Shown here: positions 1-7,819 of the stretch, in pieces
How positions within the stretch are numbered: the stretch's first letter is position 1
Layout of the letters: each line of letters opens with the position of its first letter
NCBI GenBank assembly: GCA_001942045.1
Contig: MSTD01000002.1
Coordinates: forward strand, 186,001-250,000
DNA: 64,000 nt
From: Mycolicibacterium porcinum
GTDB taxonomy: Bacteria > Actinomycetota > Actinomycetes > Mycobacteriales > Mycobacteriaceae
Direction of reading: 5' to 3'
The notes under the pieces: model-generated
The model's database searches: none
What the model saw: only the letters and a program-made list of their open reading frames with translations
What the model was told of the DNA's origin: nothing
Made by a program: the position numbers and the translations under genes

Positions 1-641
1 CGCACGAATGGGCCGCCATGAACTCCAACGCGTTCGAACGCGACCGCATCACCCTGGCCGACGTCGCGTCGGCACCCATGCTGGCAGACCCGTTCACCGC
101 CAAGCACGTCTGCTTGCGTACCGACGGAGGCGGCGCTGTGATACTGGCCAGTGAAGCCGTCGCACGCTCGTGTGCCAAGGACCCGGTCTGGATCCTCGGA
201 TCCGCCGACGCGGCCTCGCATGTCAGCATGAGCGAATGGGGTGACTTCACCACGTCGGCGGCCGCGGTGTCCGGACCGGCAGCCTTTGCCAGGGCCGGAG
301 TACAGCCCACGGATATCGACGTCTGCCAGCTCTACGACTCCTTCACCGCCACAGTGCTTTTGACCGTCGAGGATCTCGGGTTCTGCGCCAAGGGCGATGG
401 CGGTAAGTTCATCGAATCCGGGGCGCTGCGGCCCGGTGGGGCGCTGCCCACCAATACCGACGGAGGGGGGCTGGCTTCCTGTCACCCGGGGATGCGCGGC
501 ATGTTCCTTCTCGTCGAGGCCGTTCGGCAACTGAGGGGCGAATGCGGCGACCGCCAGGTCGACGACGCCGAACTCGCCTGTGTGCATGCGATGGGCGGCT
601 TCTTCAGTCACAGCGCCACCATGATCCTGGGGAGGAGCTGA
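1..641 (+). CDS. Ltp/SCP2-type thiolase, C-terminal part (cut by window edge)
   Basis: The reading frame is open from base 3 to the TGA at 639-641, so the 5' part of the gene lies outside the window; the visible residues before the first ATG (HEWAA) continue the family pattern. Recognisable elements of the lipid-transfer/thiolase family are a YDSFT block, a NTDGGG loop, HPGMRG and a C-terminal GGFFSHSA. Members either thiolyse 3-ketoacyl-CoA or, like Ltp2, perform retro-aldol cleavage of beta-hydroxyacyl-CoA with a DUF35 partner. The next gene is a DUF35 protein whose ATG shares one base with this stop (TGATG), which favours the Ltp-DUF35 pairing. Which reaction it performs cannot be decided from this fragment. 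Confidence 0.85.
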   Translation, partial: HEWAAMNSNAFERDRITLADVASAPMLADPFTAKHVCLRTDGGGAVILASEAVARSCAKDPVWILGSADAASHVSMSEWGDFTTSAAAVSGPAAFARAGVQPTDIDVCQLYDSFTATVLLTVEDLGFCAKGDGGKFIESGALRPGGALPTNTDGGGLASCHPGMRGMFLLVEAVRQLRGECGDRQVDDAELACVHAMGGFFSHSATMILGRS

Positions 642-1042
642 TGAGCGCGCCCAACCGACCGATAACCGACAGCGACAGCGAAGCGTGGTGGGCCGCCGTC
701 CAGAATGGCACGTTGCTGGTCACCGCCTGCGCATCATGTGGCCGGAAATCCTTGTATCCCAGACCCTTCTGCCCCTACTGCTGGAGTGAAGAAGTGTCCT
801 CGATTCCCGCCTGCGGCTGCGCCACGTTGTACACGTGGACGGTCGTCCACCAGGGCCCTGCAACCTCGTTGGTCGCCATGGTCGAGCTGGCCGAGGGGCC
901 CCGCCTGATGACGAACATCGAGCATTGCTCCCCCGACGTGCTGGAGGCCGGACTGCCGCTGCACCTCGACTTCCGTCACGAGGACGACGGCTTCGTCGTT
1001 CCCGTGTTCACGCCCCTCACACCGGAACCCGAGAGGAAATGA
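641..1042 (+). CDS. DUF35 OB-fold/zinc-ribbon protein
   Basis: A 133-residue protein with a rubredoxin-like zinc ribbon (Cys30, Cys33, Cys44, Cys47: CASC and CPYC) followed by an OB-fold. DUF35 proteins bind acyl-CoA and partner with thiolase-like Ltp enzymes; in the cholesterol pathway the DUF35 domain of ChsH2 is needed for Ltp2 aldolase activity. The start at 641 has a GGAGGAG ribosome site and overlaps the upstream thiolase stop, so the two should be translationally coupled. A longer in-frame extension to 542 lies inside the thiolase gene and was not used. Cys spacing is identical to the second DUF35 gene at 32389. Confidence 0.85.
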   Translation: MSAPNRPITDSDSEAWWAAVQNGTLLVTACASCGRKSLYPRPFCPYCWSEEVSSIPACGCATLYTWTVVHQGPATSLVAMVELAEGPRLMTNIEHCSPDVLEAGLPLHLDFRHEDDGFVVPVFTPLTPEPERK

Positions 1043-1043
1043 G

Positions 1044-2348
1044 ATGAACAAAGACGACATGATCCTGGTCAGCGTCGATGACCACATCGTCGAACCACCC
1101 GACATGTTCAAGAACCACCTGGCCAAGAAGTATCAGGACGACGCGCCACGGTTGTTGCACAATGCAGACGGCAGTGACACCTGGCAGTTCCGCGACGTCG
1201 TTATCCCCAATGTCGCACTCAATGCGGTGGCCGGCCGGCCGAAGGAAGAGTACGGCCTCGAACCACAGGGGCTCGACGAGATCAGGCCCGGTTGCTACAA
1301 CGTCGACGAACGTGTCAAGGACATGAACGCCGGGGGCATCCTCGGCTCGATGTGCTTCCCGTCGTTCCCGGGCTTCGCCGGAAGGCTGTTCGCCACCGAG
1401 GACCACGAGTTCTCCCTGGCCCTTGTGCAGGCCTACAACGACTGGCACGTCGAGGAATGGTGCGGGGCCTATCCCGCCCGCTTCATTCCGATGACCCTGC
1501 CGGTCATCTGGGACCCCGAGGCCTGTGCACAGGAGATCCGTCGCAACGCCGCCCGCGGAGTACATTCGCTGACCTTCACCGAGAACCCTGCCGCGATGGG
1601 CTACCCGAGCTTCCACGATCTGGACTACTGGAAACCGATGTGGGAAGCGCTCGTCGACACCGACACGGTGCTCAACGTGCACATCGGCTCATCGGGCCGG
1701 CTGGCGATCACCGCGCCTGACGCCCCGATGGACGTGATGATCACCCTGCAACCGATGAACATCGTGCAGGCGGCGGCGGATCTTTTGTGGTCCAAGCCCG
1801 TGAAGGCCTATCCGGGGCTGAAGATCGCGCTGTCCGAGGGCGGCACCGGCTGGATCCCGTACTTCCTCGACCGGGCCGACCGGACTTACGAGATGCACTC
1901 CACCTGGACGGGACAAGACTTCGGCGATCAGTTGCCCTCAGAGTTCTTCAGGGAGCACTTCCTGACCTGTTTCATCTCCGATCCGGTCGGCGTGGAACTG
2001 CGCCATCAGATCGGTGTCGACAACATCTGCTGGGAGGCCGACTACCCGCACAGCGACTCGATGTGGCCGGACGCCCCCGAAGCGCTCGACGAGGTCCTTA
2101 AGAAATTCGACGTTCCGGACACCGATATCAACAAGATGACATTTGAGAATGCCATGCGCTGGTACCACTGGGACCCCTTCACCCACATCAGCAAGGAGCA
2201 GGCGACCGTCGGGAGCCTGCGTAAGGCCGCCGAGGGGCACGATGTGTCGATCCGGGCGCTGTCCAAGCGGGAGCATGGCGACAGCTCGTCGGACTGGCAG
2301 GCCCGGATGAACAAGGCGACGATCAACGTCAGCGGCACCAAGGGCTGA
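1044..2348 (+). CDS. Amidohydrolase-2 family metal-dependent hydrolase
   Basis: A 434-residue TIM-barrel protein of the ACMSD/resorcylate-decarboxylase-like amidohydrolase family. The N-terminal metal motif reads VDDHIVEP (His14), and the C-terminal motif WEADYPH near residues 329-335 carries the family Asp. Such enzymes hydrolyse or decarboxylate cyclic substrates; the substrate is unknown. It starts one base after the DUF35 stop, with GAGGAAATGAG upstream, and ends the operon that enters from the left. Two paralogues lie at 19077 and 23618, so this family recurs in the locus and may act on ring or lactone intermediates (inference). Confidence 0.85.
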   Translation: MNKDDMILVSVDDHIVEPPDMFKNHLAKKYQDDAPRLLHNADGSDTWQFRDVVIPNVALNAVAGRPKEEYGLEPQGLDEIRPGCYNVDERVKDMNAGGILGSMCFPSFPGFAGRLFATEDHEFSLALVQAYNDWHVEEWCGAYPARFIPMTLPVIWDPEACAQEIRRNAARGVHSLTFTENPAAMGYPSFHDLDYWKPMWEALVDTDTVLNVHIGSSGRLAITAPDAPMDVMITLQPMNIVQAAADLLWSKPVKAYPGLKIALSEGGTGWIPYFLDRADRTYEMHSTWTGQDFGDQLPSEFFREHFLTCFISDPVGVELRHQIGVDNICWEADYPHSDSMWPDAPEALDEVLKKFDVPDTDINKMTFENAMRWYHWDPFTHISKEQATVGSLRKAAEGHDVSIRALSKREHGDSSSDWQARMNKATINVSGTKG

Positions 2349-2352
2349 CGCA

Positions 2353-3915
2353 TCACGGTGTCGCAGCCAGACGGTCGGCCACCGCGCGGGGCCGACCGTT
2401 TGCGTTCTGGTGCAATGTTTTTCGTTCCACCTTGCCGTTGGCGTTGACCGGCAGCGGCCGGTCCCAGAACACCAATTCCTCGGGCAGCTTGTACTTCGGC
2501 AGGCCGGCCGCGACCAGCGTTGCCGTCACCTCTGGGAGGGAAAGTTCCGTGGACTCCTCCAGCACCACCGCAACGGCGAGCCGCTCACCGGTGGTCGCGT
2601 CGGGCACCGAGTACGCGGCGCACTCGCGCACTCCGGCGATCCTGGCCACCGCCTCCTCCACCTCGGCGGCCGGAATCTTCATGCCGTTGCGGATCACGAT
2701 GTCCTTGATCCGCCCGACGATGCGCACGCGCCCGTCCGCCACCTCGCCGATATCGCCGGTGCGGAACCACTCCCCTTCGAAGGCGGCGGTGTCGGCCTCG
2801 GCGTCGGTGTAGCCCAGGAACGTGTGCGGGCCGCGGATGCAGCATTCCGCGGGATCCCCGGCGGAGCCCAGCCGGAGCTCGACGTCCGCCAGCGGCAGTC
2901 CGTCATCGGCATGCCGAGCCCGCCGTGTGTCGGTGCGCCGACCGGAGGTGCTGACCGGAACTTCCGACGACCCGTAGGCACGCATCACGAGGATCCCGAA
3001 ATCGTCCTCGATGCGCTCGACGATCCGGCGGTCCAGCATCGTGCCGCCCAGGTACACCGCCCGCAACGGTGCCGCCCGGTCGCGTCGCACCGCTTCGTCG
3101 AGCAACCGGTCCAGCAGCCGGTCGGGCCCGCCGTACCAGGTCGCGCCCGTAAGCAGCAACAGTTCGCAGGTGGCCGCGGGTTCCCACCGGTCCTCCAACA
3201 CCACCGGCACCGCGAGCATCGGACCGATGAACAGCGCCTGCACCACCCCCGTCACGGAAGCGAGCGGACTGATCAGGAAGATCCGGTCCCCCGCACCCAG
3301 CCCGGCGGCGGCGATGTAATTGGCCGACGCCTTCCGCAGGGTGCTCAGCGAGTGCACCACCCCCTTGGGGCGTGCGGTGGTGCCGGAGGTGAACAGCACG
3401 AACGACGGCTCGTCGGCGGGACGCTGCGGCCAAATCGGCGCCGGCGCGGTGGTCGTGGCCGGGCTCGCGATCCAGGTGCAGCGCCCCGCCACATCCGGTG
3501 TCGCGGCATCGGGCCAGTTCGGTGCCAGGCCGAACGCCGCCCCGGTGCGATCGACGATATCGACGATCTGTGCGGCGCCGGCGCTGCGTGGCACCAGCAG
3601 CACCACGGCATCCACACGTTCTACGGCATGGACCGCCACCACTGAGTCGACGTCGTTGCCGGCTACGACGACAACCGGCATGCCCGCCACCACGCCGGTC
3701 TCGGTCAGCGTCTGACACACCCGGTCGATGCGCTCGTCCAATTCCGAATAGCTGAGTTCGACGCCACGCGTGATCAGCGCGGGGCGCGTGGGATACCTTG
3801 CCGCGGTGAAGCGAACGAGGTCCAACGGCCGATCGGACCACACGCCGGCCGCGCGGTATCGGGGGCGTAAACGCGCGGCACGGGACGGCGCATCACCCAG
3901 CAGATCGGTTGTCAT
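2353..3915 (-). CDS. Acyl-CoA ligase (AMP-binding, ANL superfamily)
   Basis: A 520-residue adenylate-forming enzyme expected to activate a carboxylic acid as its CoA thioester with ATP. It has the P-loop FTSGTTARPKG near residue 170, YGSSE, the RTGDIGE hinge-preceding motif near 383, GRIKDIVIRNG, and the catalytic Lys in NANGKVERK near 494. I chose the ATG at 3915 because GGAGG lies five bases upstream and the operator at 3929-3944 then falls in the promoter; the frame stays open to 4008, but that would run through the operator. It is divergent from the SDR gene at 3971 and convergent with the amidohydrolase. Confidence 0.9.
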   Translation of the reverse strand: MTTDLLGDAPSRAARLRPRYRAAGVWSDRPLDLVRFTAARYPTRPALITRGVELSYSELDERIDRVCQTLTETGVVAGMPVVVVAGNDVDSVVAVHAVERVDAVVLLVPRSAGAAQIVDIVDRTGAAFGLAPNWPDAATPDVAGRCTWIASPATTTAPAPIWPQRPADEPSFVLFTSGTTARPKGVVHSLSTLRKASANYIAAAGLGAGDRIFLISPLASVTGVVQALFIGPMLAVPVVLEDRWEPAATCELLLLTGATWYGGPDRLLDRLLDEAVRRDRAAPLRAVYLGGTMLDRRIVERIEDDFGILVMRAYGSSEVPVSTSGRRTDTRRARHADDGLPLADVELRLGSAGDPAECCIRGPHTFLGYTDAEADTAAFEGEWFRTGDIGEVADGRVRIVGRIKDIVIRNGMKIPAAEVEEAVARIAGVRECAAYSVPDATTGERLAVAVVLEESTELSLPEVTATLVAAGLPKYKLPEELVFWDRPLPVNANGKVERKTLHQNANGRPRAVADRLAATP

Positions 3916-3928
3916 GAGAACCTCCGAT

Positions 3929-3944
3929 GCAAATGCATATTCTC
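3929..3944. promoter_or_regulatory. Operator A, copy 1 (GCAAAT-N4-ATTCTC)
   Basis: A 6-4-6 imperfect palindrome in the 55-bp gap between the divergent ligase (2353-3915) and SDR (3971-4834) genes. It matches the motif found at eight promoters in this window (GNNAAY-N4-RTTYTC). A direct repeat of GATGCAAATG follows within the same gap. The regulator is not identified. Confidence 0.7.
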
Positions 3945-3970
3945 GTAGATGCAAATGTAACCTCTCACTC

Positions 3971-4834
3971 ATGTCAATCACATTCGACAACCAGGTAGCC
4001 ATCGTCACCGGCGCGGGCGGAGGCCTCGGCCGCTGTCACGCGCTCGAATTGGCCCGGCGTGGCGCGCGGGTGGTGGTAAACGATCTCGGCAGCGCGGTCG
4101 ACGGCAGCGGCGCTTCCATGTCAGCCGCACAGAAAGTGGTGGACGAGATCACCGCCGAAGGCGGCACCGCCATCGCCAACGGTGACTCGGTGGCCACCGA
4201 GGCCGGTGGCCGAGCCATCGTCGCGGCAGCGACAGAGGCGTTCGGGCGCGTCGACATCCTGGTGAACAACGCCGGCATCCTGCGCGACGCCGCCTTCAAG
4301 AACATGACCGGCGACCAGGTGGACGCGGTGATCGCGGTGCACCTCACCGGCGCGTTCAACGTGACACGCGCGGTGTGGCCGGTGATGCGGGAGCAGAACT
4401 ACGGCCGAATCGTGCAAACAACCTCAGGTTCCGGACTTTTCGGCAACTTTGGACAGGCCAACTACGGTGCGGCCAAGATGGGCATGGTCGGCATGATGCA
4501 TGTGCTGGCGATCGAGGGCGCACGCAACGGCATCACCGTCAACGCCATCGCCCCCATCGCGCGCACCCGGATGACCGAGGACATCATGGGCGAGGCAGGC
4601 AAGGCGATGGACCCGGAACTGGTCACCCCGGTCGTGATCTATCTGGCACACCGCAGCTGCGAGCGCACGGCGCACATCTATTCGGTCGGTGCGGGCAAGG
4701 TGTCCAGGGTGTTCATCGGCGTGACCAAGGGAATCGAAGACACCGCCCTCACCGCCGAAGGGGTTGCCGAGGCGATCGATCGGATCGACGACAACTCGTC
4801 GTTCGTCATCCGCGGCGGGCCCGCCGACGGCTGA
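3971..4834 (+). CDS. SDR, 3-hydroxyacyl-CoA dehydrogenase type (MFE-2/HSD17B4-like)
   Basis: A 287-residue short-chain dehydrogenase resembling the dehydrogenase domain of peroxisomal multifunctional enzyme 2. The nucleotide-binding motif TGAGGGLG is at residues 13-20, NNAG near 99 and the catalytic YxxxK (YGAAK) near 164-168. The VNDLGS stretch and length fit enzymes that oxidise 3-hydroxyacyl-CoA in sterol or branched-chain beta-oxidation. ATG 3971 was chosen because the longer frame to 3770 runs through the divergent ligase gene. It is alone on its transcript and faces an enoyl-CoA hydratase-family gene tail to tail (2-bp gap). Confidence 0.88.
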   Translation: MSITFDNQVAIVTGAGGGLGRCHALELARRGARVVVNDLGSAVDGSGASMSAAQKVVDEITAEGGTAIANGDSVATEAGGRAIVAAATEAFGRVDILVNNAGILRDAAFKNMTGDQVDAVIAVHLTGAFNVTRAVWPVMREQNYGRIVQTTSGSGLFGNFGQANYGAAKMGMVGMMHVLAIEGARNGITVNAIAPIARTRMTEDIMGEAGKAMDPELVTPVVIYLAHRSCERTAHIYSVGAGKVSRVFIGVTKGIEDTALTAEGVAEAIDRIDDNSSFVIRGGPADG

Positions 4835-4836
4835 GC

Positions 4837-5658
4837 TCAGCCTCCGGTGAAGCGTGGCGGCCGGCGTTCGGCGAACGCGCGCAGCCCTTCCTGCAGATCG
4901 CTTGTCCGGGAGACCAGTTCGGCCGCCCAGGCCTCCTGCTCGAACGCACGCTCTCGCGGGGACTCCGACGAGACCGACAGCAGCCGCTTGGTGAGCGCGA
5001 GCATCACCGATGGGCCCGCCGCCAACTGCACGGCCAGCCCATCCGCAGTCTGATCCACCTGTTCCGCGGGAACCACGCGATTCACCAGTCCGAGCCGCAG
5101 GCACTCGTCGGCATCCACCGGTTCACCGAGCATCAACAATTCGGTGGCCTTGCGCAGACCCACGATCCTGGTGAGCAGGTGCACCGCGCCGGAATCCGGC
5201 AGAATCCCGCGGTGCACGAACGCCTCAACGAGGGTGGACTCGCGGGCCATGACCACGATGTCGCAGGCCAGCACGAGGCTGGCACCGGCACCCACCGCCG
5301 TCCCGTTGACGGCCGCGACAACCGGTTTGTCGCAGTCGAGTACAGCACCGACCAGCCGCTGCCACCCCTGCGCGAGCATGCGGGCGATATCGCCCGGCCG
5401 CCGGTCCGCAGGTAGTTGGGCGCTCGTACCGGCGGGCCGGGATGCCAGCCCCGCGCCCGCACAGAAGTGCCGTGACCCTGCCGAGGTCAAGAGCACGGCT
5501 CGAGTATCGGCATCTGCGTGTGCGTCGGCCAGGGCATCAGCGAGGATGTCTCGCGCCAAGGGCGACAACGAATTTCCGACTTCCGGTCGATCGATCACGA
5601 TGCGACGCACGCCGTCAGCCCCAGCGTCGACCCTGATCCCTGCCGATTCTTCTGACAT
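4837..5658 (-). CDS. Crotonase (enoyl-CoA hydratase/isomerase family), PDSG subtype
   Basis: A 273-residue crotonase-fold protein with oxyanion-hole segments HFCAGAG (near 64-70) and GTAVGAGAS (near 119-127). The two glutamates of true enoyl-CoA hydratases (Glu144 and Glu164 in rat ECH) are replaced by Ser127 and Phe147. Instead the LPDSG motif provides Asp155, as in PaaG-type isomerases. Enoyl-CoA isomerase or another crotonase reaction is therefore more likely than simple hydration. ATG 5658 was preferred over GTG 5667 for its AGGGTG(N8)ATG spacing. Divergent from the 5755 operon. Confidence 0.85.
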   Translation of the reverse strand: MSEESAGIRVDAGADGVRRIVIDRPEVGNSLSPLARDILADALADAHADADTRAVLLTSAGSRHFCAGAGLASRPAGTSAQLPADRRPGDIARMLAQGWQRLVGAVLDCDKPVVAAVNGTAVGAGASLVLACDIVVMARESTLVEAFVHRGILPDSGAVHLLTRIVGLRKATELLMLGEPVDADECLRLGLVNRVVPAEQVDQTADGLAVQLAAGPSVMLALTKRLLSVSSESPRERAFEQEAWAAELVSRTSDLQEGLRAFAERRPPRFTGG

Positions 5659-5694
5659 ATCCCCCACACCCTGTTAACGGCATTTCCACTTTTC

Positions 5695-5710
5695 GGGTAT
5701 CTTAATTCTC
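5695..5710. promoter_or_regulatory. Possible operator A, weak copy (GGGTAT-N4-ATTCTC)
   Basis: One perfect half (ATTCTC) and one degenerate half (GGGTAT) with the exact 6-4-6 spacing, in the 96-bp gap between the divergent crotonase gene (4837-5658) and the operon starting at 5755. Listed because position and spacing agree with the eight stronger copies; on its own it would not be convincing. Confidence 0.4.
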
Positions 5711-5754
5711 ACTTTGGTCATGACCAAGGACACGCACCACGAGGAGGCTGCTCG

Positions 5755-7005
5755 ATGACCGAGACCGGCCAGATCACCGACGCGGGCCTGGACCGACTGC
5801 GGGCCACTGTCGGCATCGCGGTCCCCCACACTCAGCCACCCCACTACTACCGTCCCAACGAGGACGCCTTCCGCCATGTGGCGGAGAGCTATGGAGATGC
5901 CAACCCGCTGTGGTGCGAGCCCGACTACGCCACCAAGTCGGTCTGGGGCCAGCCGATTGCGCCGCCCGCCCTCGTCGGCGGTGACACGCTGATCGGTGAG
6001 GACGAGGTCACCGAATTGTCCGACACCGACCGGGCACTGACCAAAGGCGATCCGCTCCGCGGCGTACACGCGTTCTACGCGTCCTCATCCCGAGAATGGT
6101 GGGCGCCGCTGCGTGCCGGGCACCGGGTATTCCGGCGCAATGCCCTGGTCGCGGCGCTGGACAAGAGCAGCGATTTCGCCGGGCGCGCCATCCACGAGTG
6201 GTCTGCACAAGTATTCCGCGACGACGAAGGCACGATCCTGGGCGGCCAGTATCGCAACATGATCCGCACCGAGCGAAGCAAGGCGCGCGGCCGCAAAAAG
6301 TACGAAGCGGTGGAGCTCAAGACTTGGACCCCACAGGAGATCGCCCGGATCGACGCCCGCTATCCGCACGAGACCCCGCGCGGCGCCGAACCACGCTGGT
6401 GGGAAGACGTGGCCGAGGGCGACGCCGTCGGGCCGCTCACCAAGGGCCCACTCACGGTGACCGATATGGTCTGCTGGCACGTCGGCATGGGAACCGGAAT
6501 GTACGGCGTGCGCCCGCTGCGGCTGGCATGGCGCAATCGGCAACGCATACCGCGGTTCTACACTCCCAACGAGCACGGCGTCCCCGACGTCCAGCAGCGG
6601 GTGCACTGGGAGCCCGACGCCGCCCGTAATGCCGGTAATCCCACCACATTCGACTACGGCCGGATGCGCGAGACCTGGCTCATCCATCTGTGCACAGATT
6701 GGATGGGTGACGACGCGTGGCTGTGGAAACTGGACTGTGAGTTCCGGCTGTTCAATTACGTCGGCGATCTGCACACCATCAGCGGCACCGTGACACGCAA
6801 GTTCCTCGCCGAAGGGGACCGGCCTGCCGTCGAACTCGAGCTTGCGGCCACCAACCAGAGAGGCCAGATCACGACGCCCGGCCACGCCACCATCCTGCTG
6901 CCCAGCCGCGAGCGGGGACCGGTTCAACTTCCCGATCCCCCCGGCGGAGCCACCGACCTCGCCGAGTTGCTGAACGCTGTCTCGGCGCAGTTCGCCGAGC
7001 GCTGA
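5755..7005 (+). CDS. Double hot-dog MaoC/FAS1-type acyl-CoA dehydratase-like protein
   Basis: A 416-residue protein about twice the length of a single MaoC domain. The N-terminal half (about 20-175) has the MaoC_dehydrat_N signature (YGDANPLWCEPDYA, then APPAL), and the C-terminal half (about 200-395) is a second hot-dog repeat. The catalytic Asp (D48) is present, but the usual partner His is a Trp in the first half, and I see no clean D-x4-H in the second, so activity is uncertain. A GAGGAGG site precedes the ATG. It opens a six-gene plus-strand operon (5755-12054) for acyl-CoA turnover. Confidence 0.75.
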   Translation: MTETGQITDAGLDRLRATVGIAVPHTQPPHYYRPNEDAFRHVAESYGDANPLWCEPDYATKSVWGQPIAPPALVGGDTLIGEDEVTELSDTDRALTKGDPLRGVHAFYASSSREWWAPLRAGHRVFRRNALVAALDKSSDFAGRAIHEWSAQVFRDDEGTILGGQYRNMIRTERSKARGRKKYEAVELKTWTPQEIARIDARYPHETPRGAEPRWWEDVAEGDAVGPLTKGPLTVTDMVCWHVGMGTGMYGVRPLRLAWRNRQRIPRFYTPNEHGVPDVQQRVHWEPDAARNAGNPTTFDYGRMRETWLIHLCTDWMGDDAWLWKLDCEFRLFNYVGDLHTISGTVTRKFLAEGDRPAVELELAATNQRGQITTPGHATILLPSRERGPVQLPDPPGGATDLAELLNAVSAQFAER

Positions 7006-7012
7006 TACGCAG

Positions 7013-7819
7013 ATGACCTACTCCAGCGTCGACGGACTCGTGGTCGAACACCGCGGCGCCGAATTGCGTCTCACACTCGACCGCGCCGACCGCCGCAATG
7101 CCGTCAACGACACCGTTCTGGACGCCATGATCGAACATGTCGCGGCCGCCGGTGTCGACGAGATGGTCCGCGTGATCCGCATCGACGCCAACGGTCCCGA
7201 CTTCTGCGCGGGCTCCGACCTCGTCGCCAACAACGCACGCTCCGAACGTAAACCGCGGGTCGGGAGCACGCAGCGCCGGATGCCGAACAAGGCGAACCGG
7301 CTGATCCCACTGATGCTCGAGACACAGGTGCCCATCGTCGCCGTGGTTCGAGGCTGGGCCGCCGGACTCGGATTCCACATCGCGATGGCCGCCGACTTCT
7401 GCTTGGCCGCCACCGATGCCCGGTTCTGGGAGCCGTTCATGGCCCGCGGTTTCAGCCCGGACAGTGGCGCGACGTGGCTGTTGCCCCGCGTGATCGGGAT
7501 GGTGCGCACCCGACGGCTGCTGATGCTCGGGGAGGAGATCTCCGGCGCCGACGCCGCGGACTGGGACATCATCCATGGTGCCCATCCCGTCGATCAATTG
7601 GATTCGGCGGCAGACGAACTGGTAGGCATGCTGGCTGCGGCGCCGACGGTGGCCCTTGGGTTGACAAAGTGGCTGCTGCAGAGCGGCCGCGGGCTGGACC
7701 TGGACCGGCACCTGCACAACGAGGCCATGGCGCTCGAATTATCCAGCCGAAGTGACGATTTCAAGGAGGGACTGGCCGCCTTCCGAGACAAGCGGAATGC
7801 GGAGTTTCAGGGCCGATGA
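7013..7819 (+). CDS. Crotonase (enoyl-CoA hydratase/isomerase family), PDSG subtype
   Basis: A 268-residue crotonase-fold protein with oxyanion segments FCAGSD (near 64-69) and GWAAGLGFH. The hydratase glutamates are replaced by His122 and Phe142, while SPDSG supplies Asp150, as in PaaG-like enoyl-CoA isomerases. It closely resembles the 4837 gene in this respect. It lies seven bases after the MaoC-like gene, and its stop overlaps the next ATG by ATGA (7816-7819), so it is coupled to the following acyl-CoA dehydrogenase. Confidence 0.85.
   Translation: MTYSSVDGLVVEHRGAELRLTLDRADRRNAVNDTVLDAMIEHVAAAGVDEMVRVIRIDANGPDFCAGSDLVANNARSERKPRVGSTQRRMPNKANRLIPLMLETQVPIVAVVRGWAAGLGFHIAMAADFCLAATDARFWEPFMARGFSPDSGATWLLPRVIGMVRTRRLLMLGEEISGADAADWDIIHGAHPVDQLDSAADELVGMLAAAPTVALGLTKWLLQSGRGLDLDRHLHNEAMALELSSRSDDFKEGLAAFRDKRNAEFQGR

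Noticed and set aside
2410..3645. Long plus-strand open frame antisense to the acyl-CoA ligase
   Set aside because: Composition is a GC-rich shadow (Arg/Pro/His-rich), with no ribosome site or recognisable domain; the minus-strand ligase has full family motifs.
4375..5415. Long plus-strand frame spanning the SDR and crotonase genes
   Set aside because: Overlaps two confident genes, one on each strand, and has Arg/His-rich low-complexity translation.
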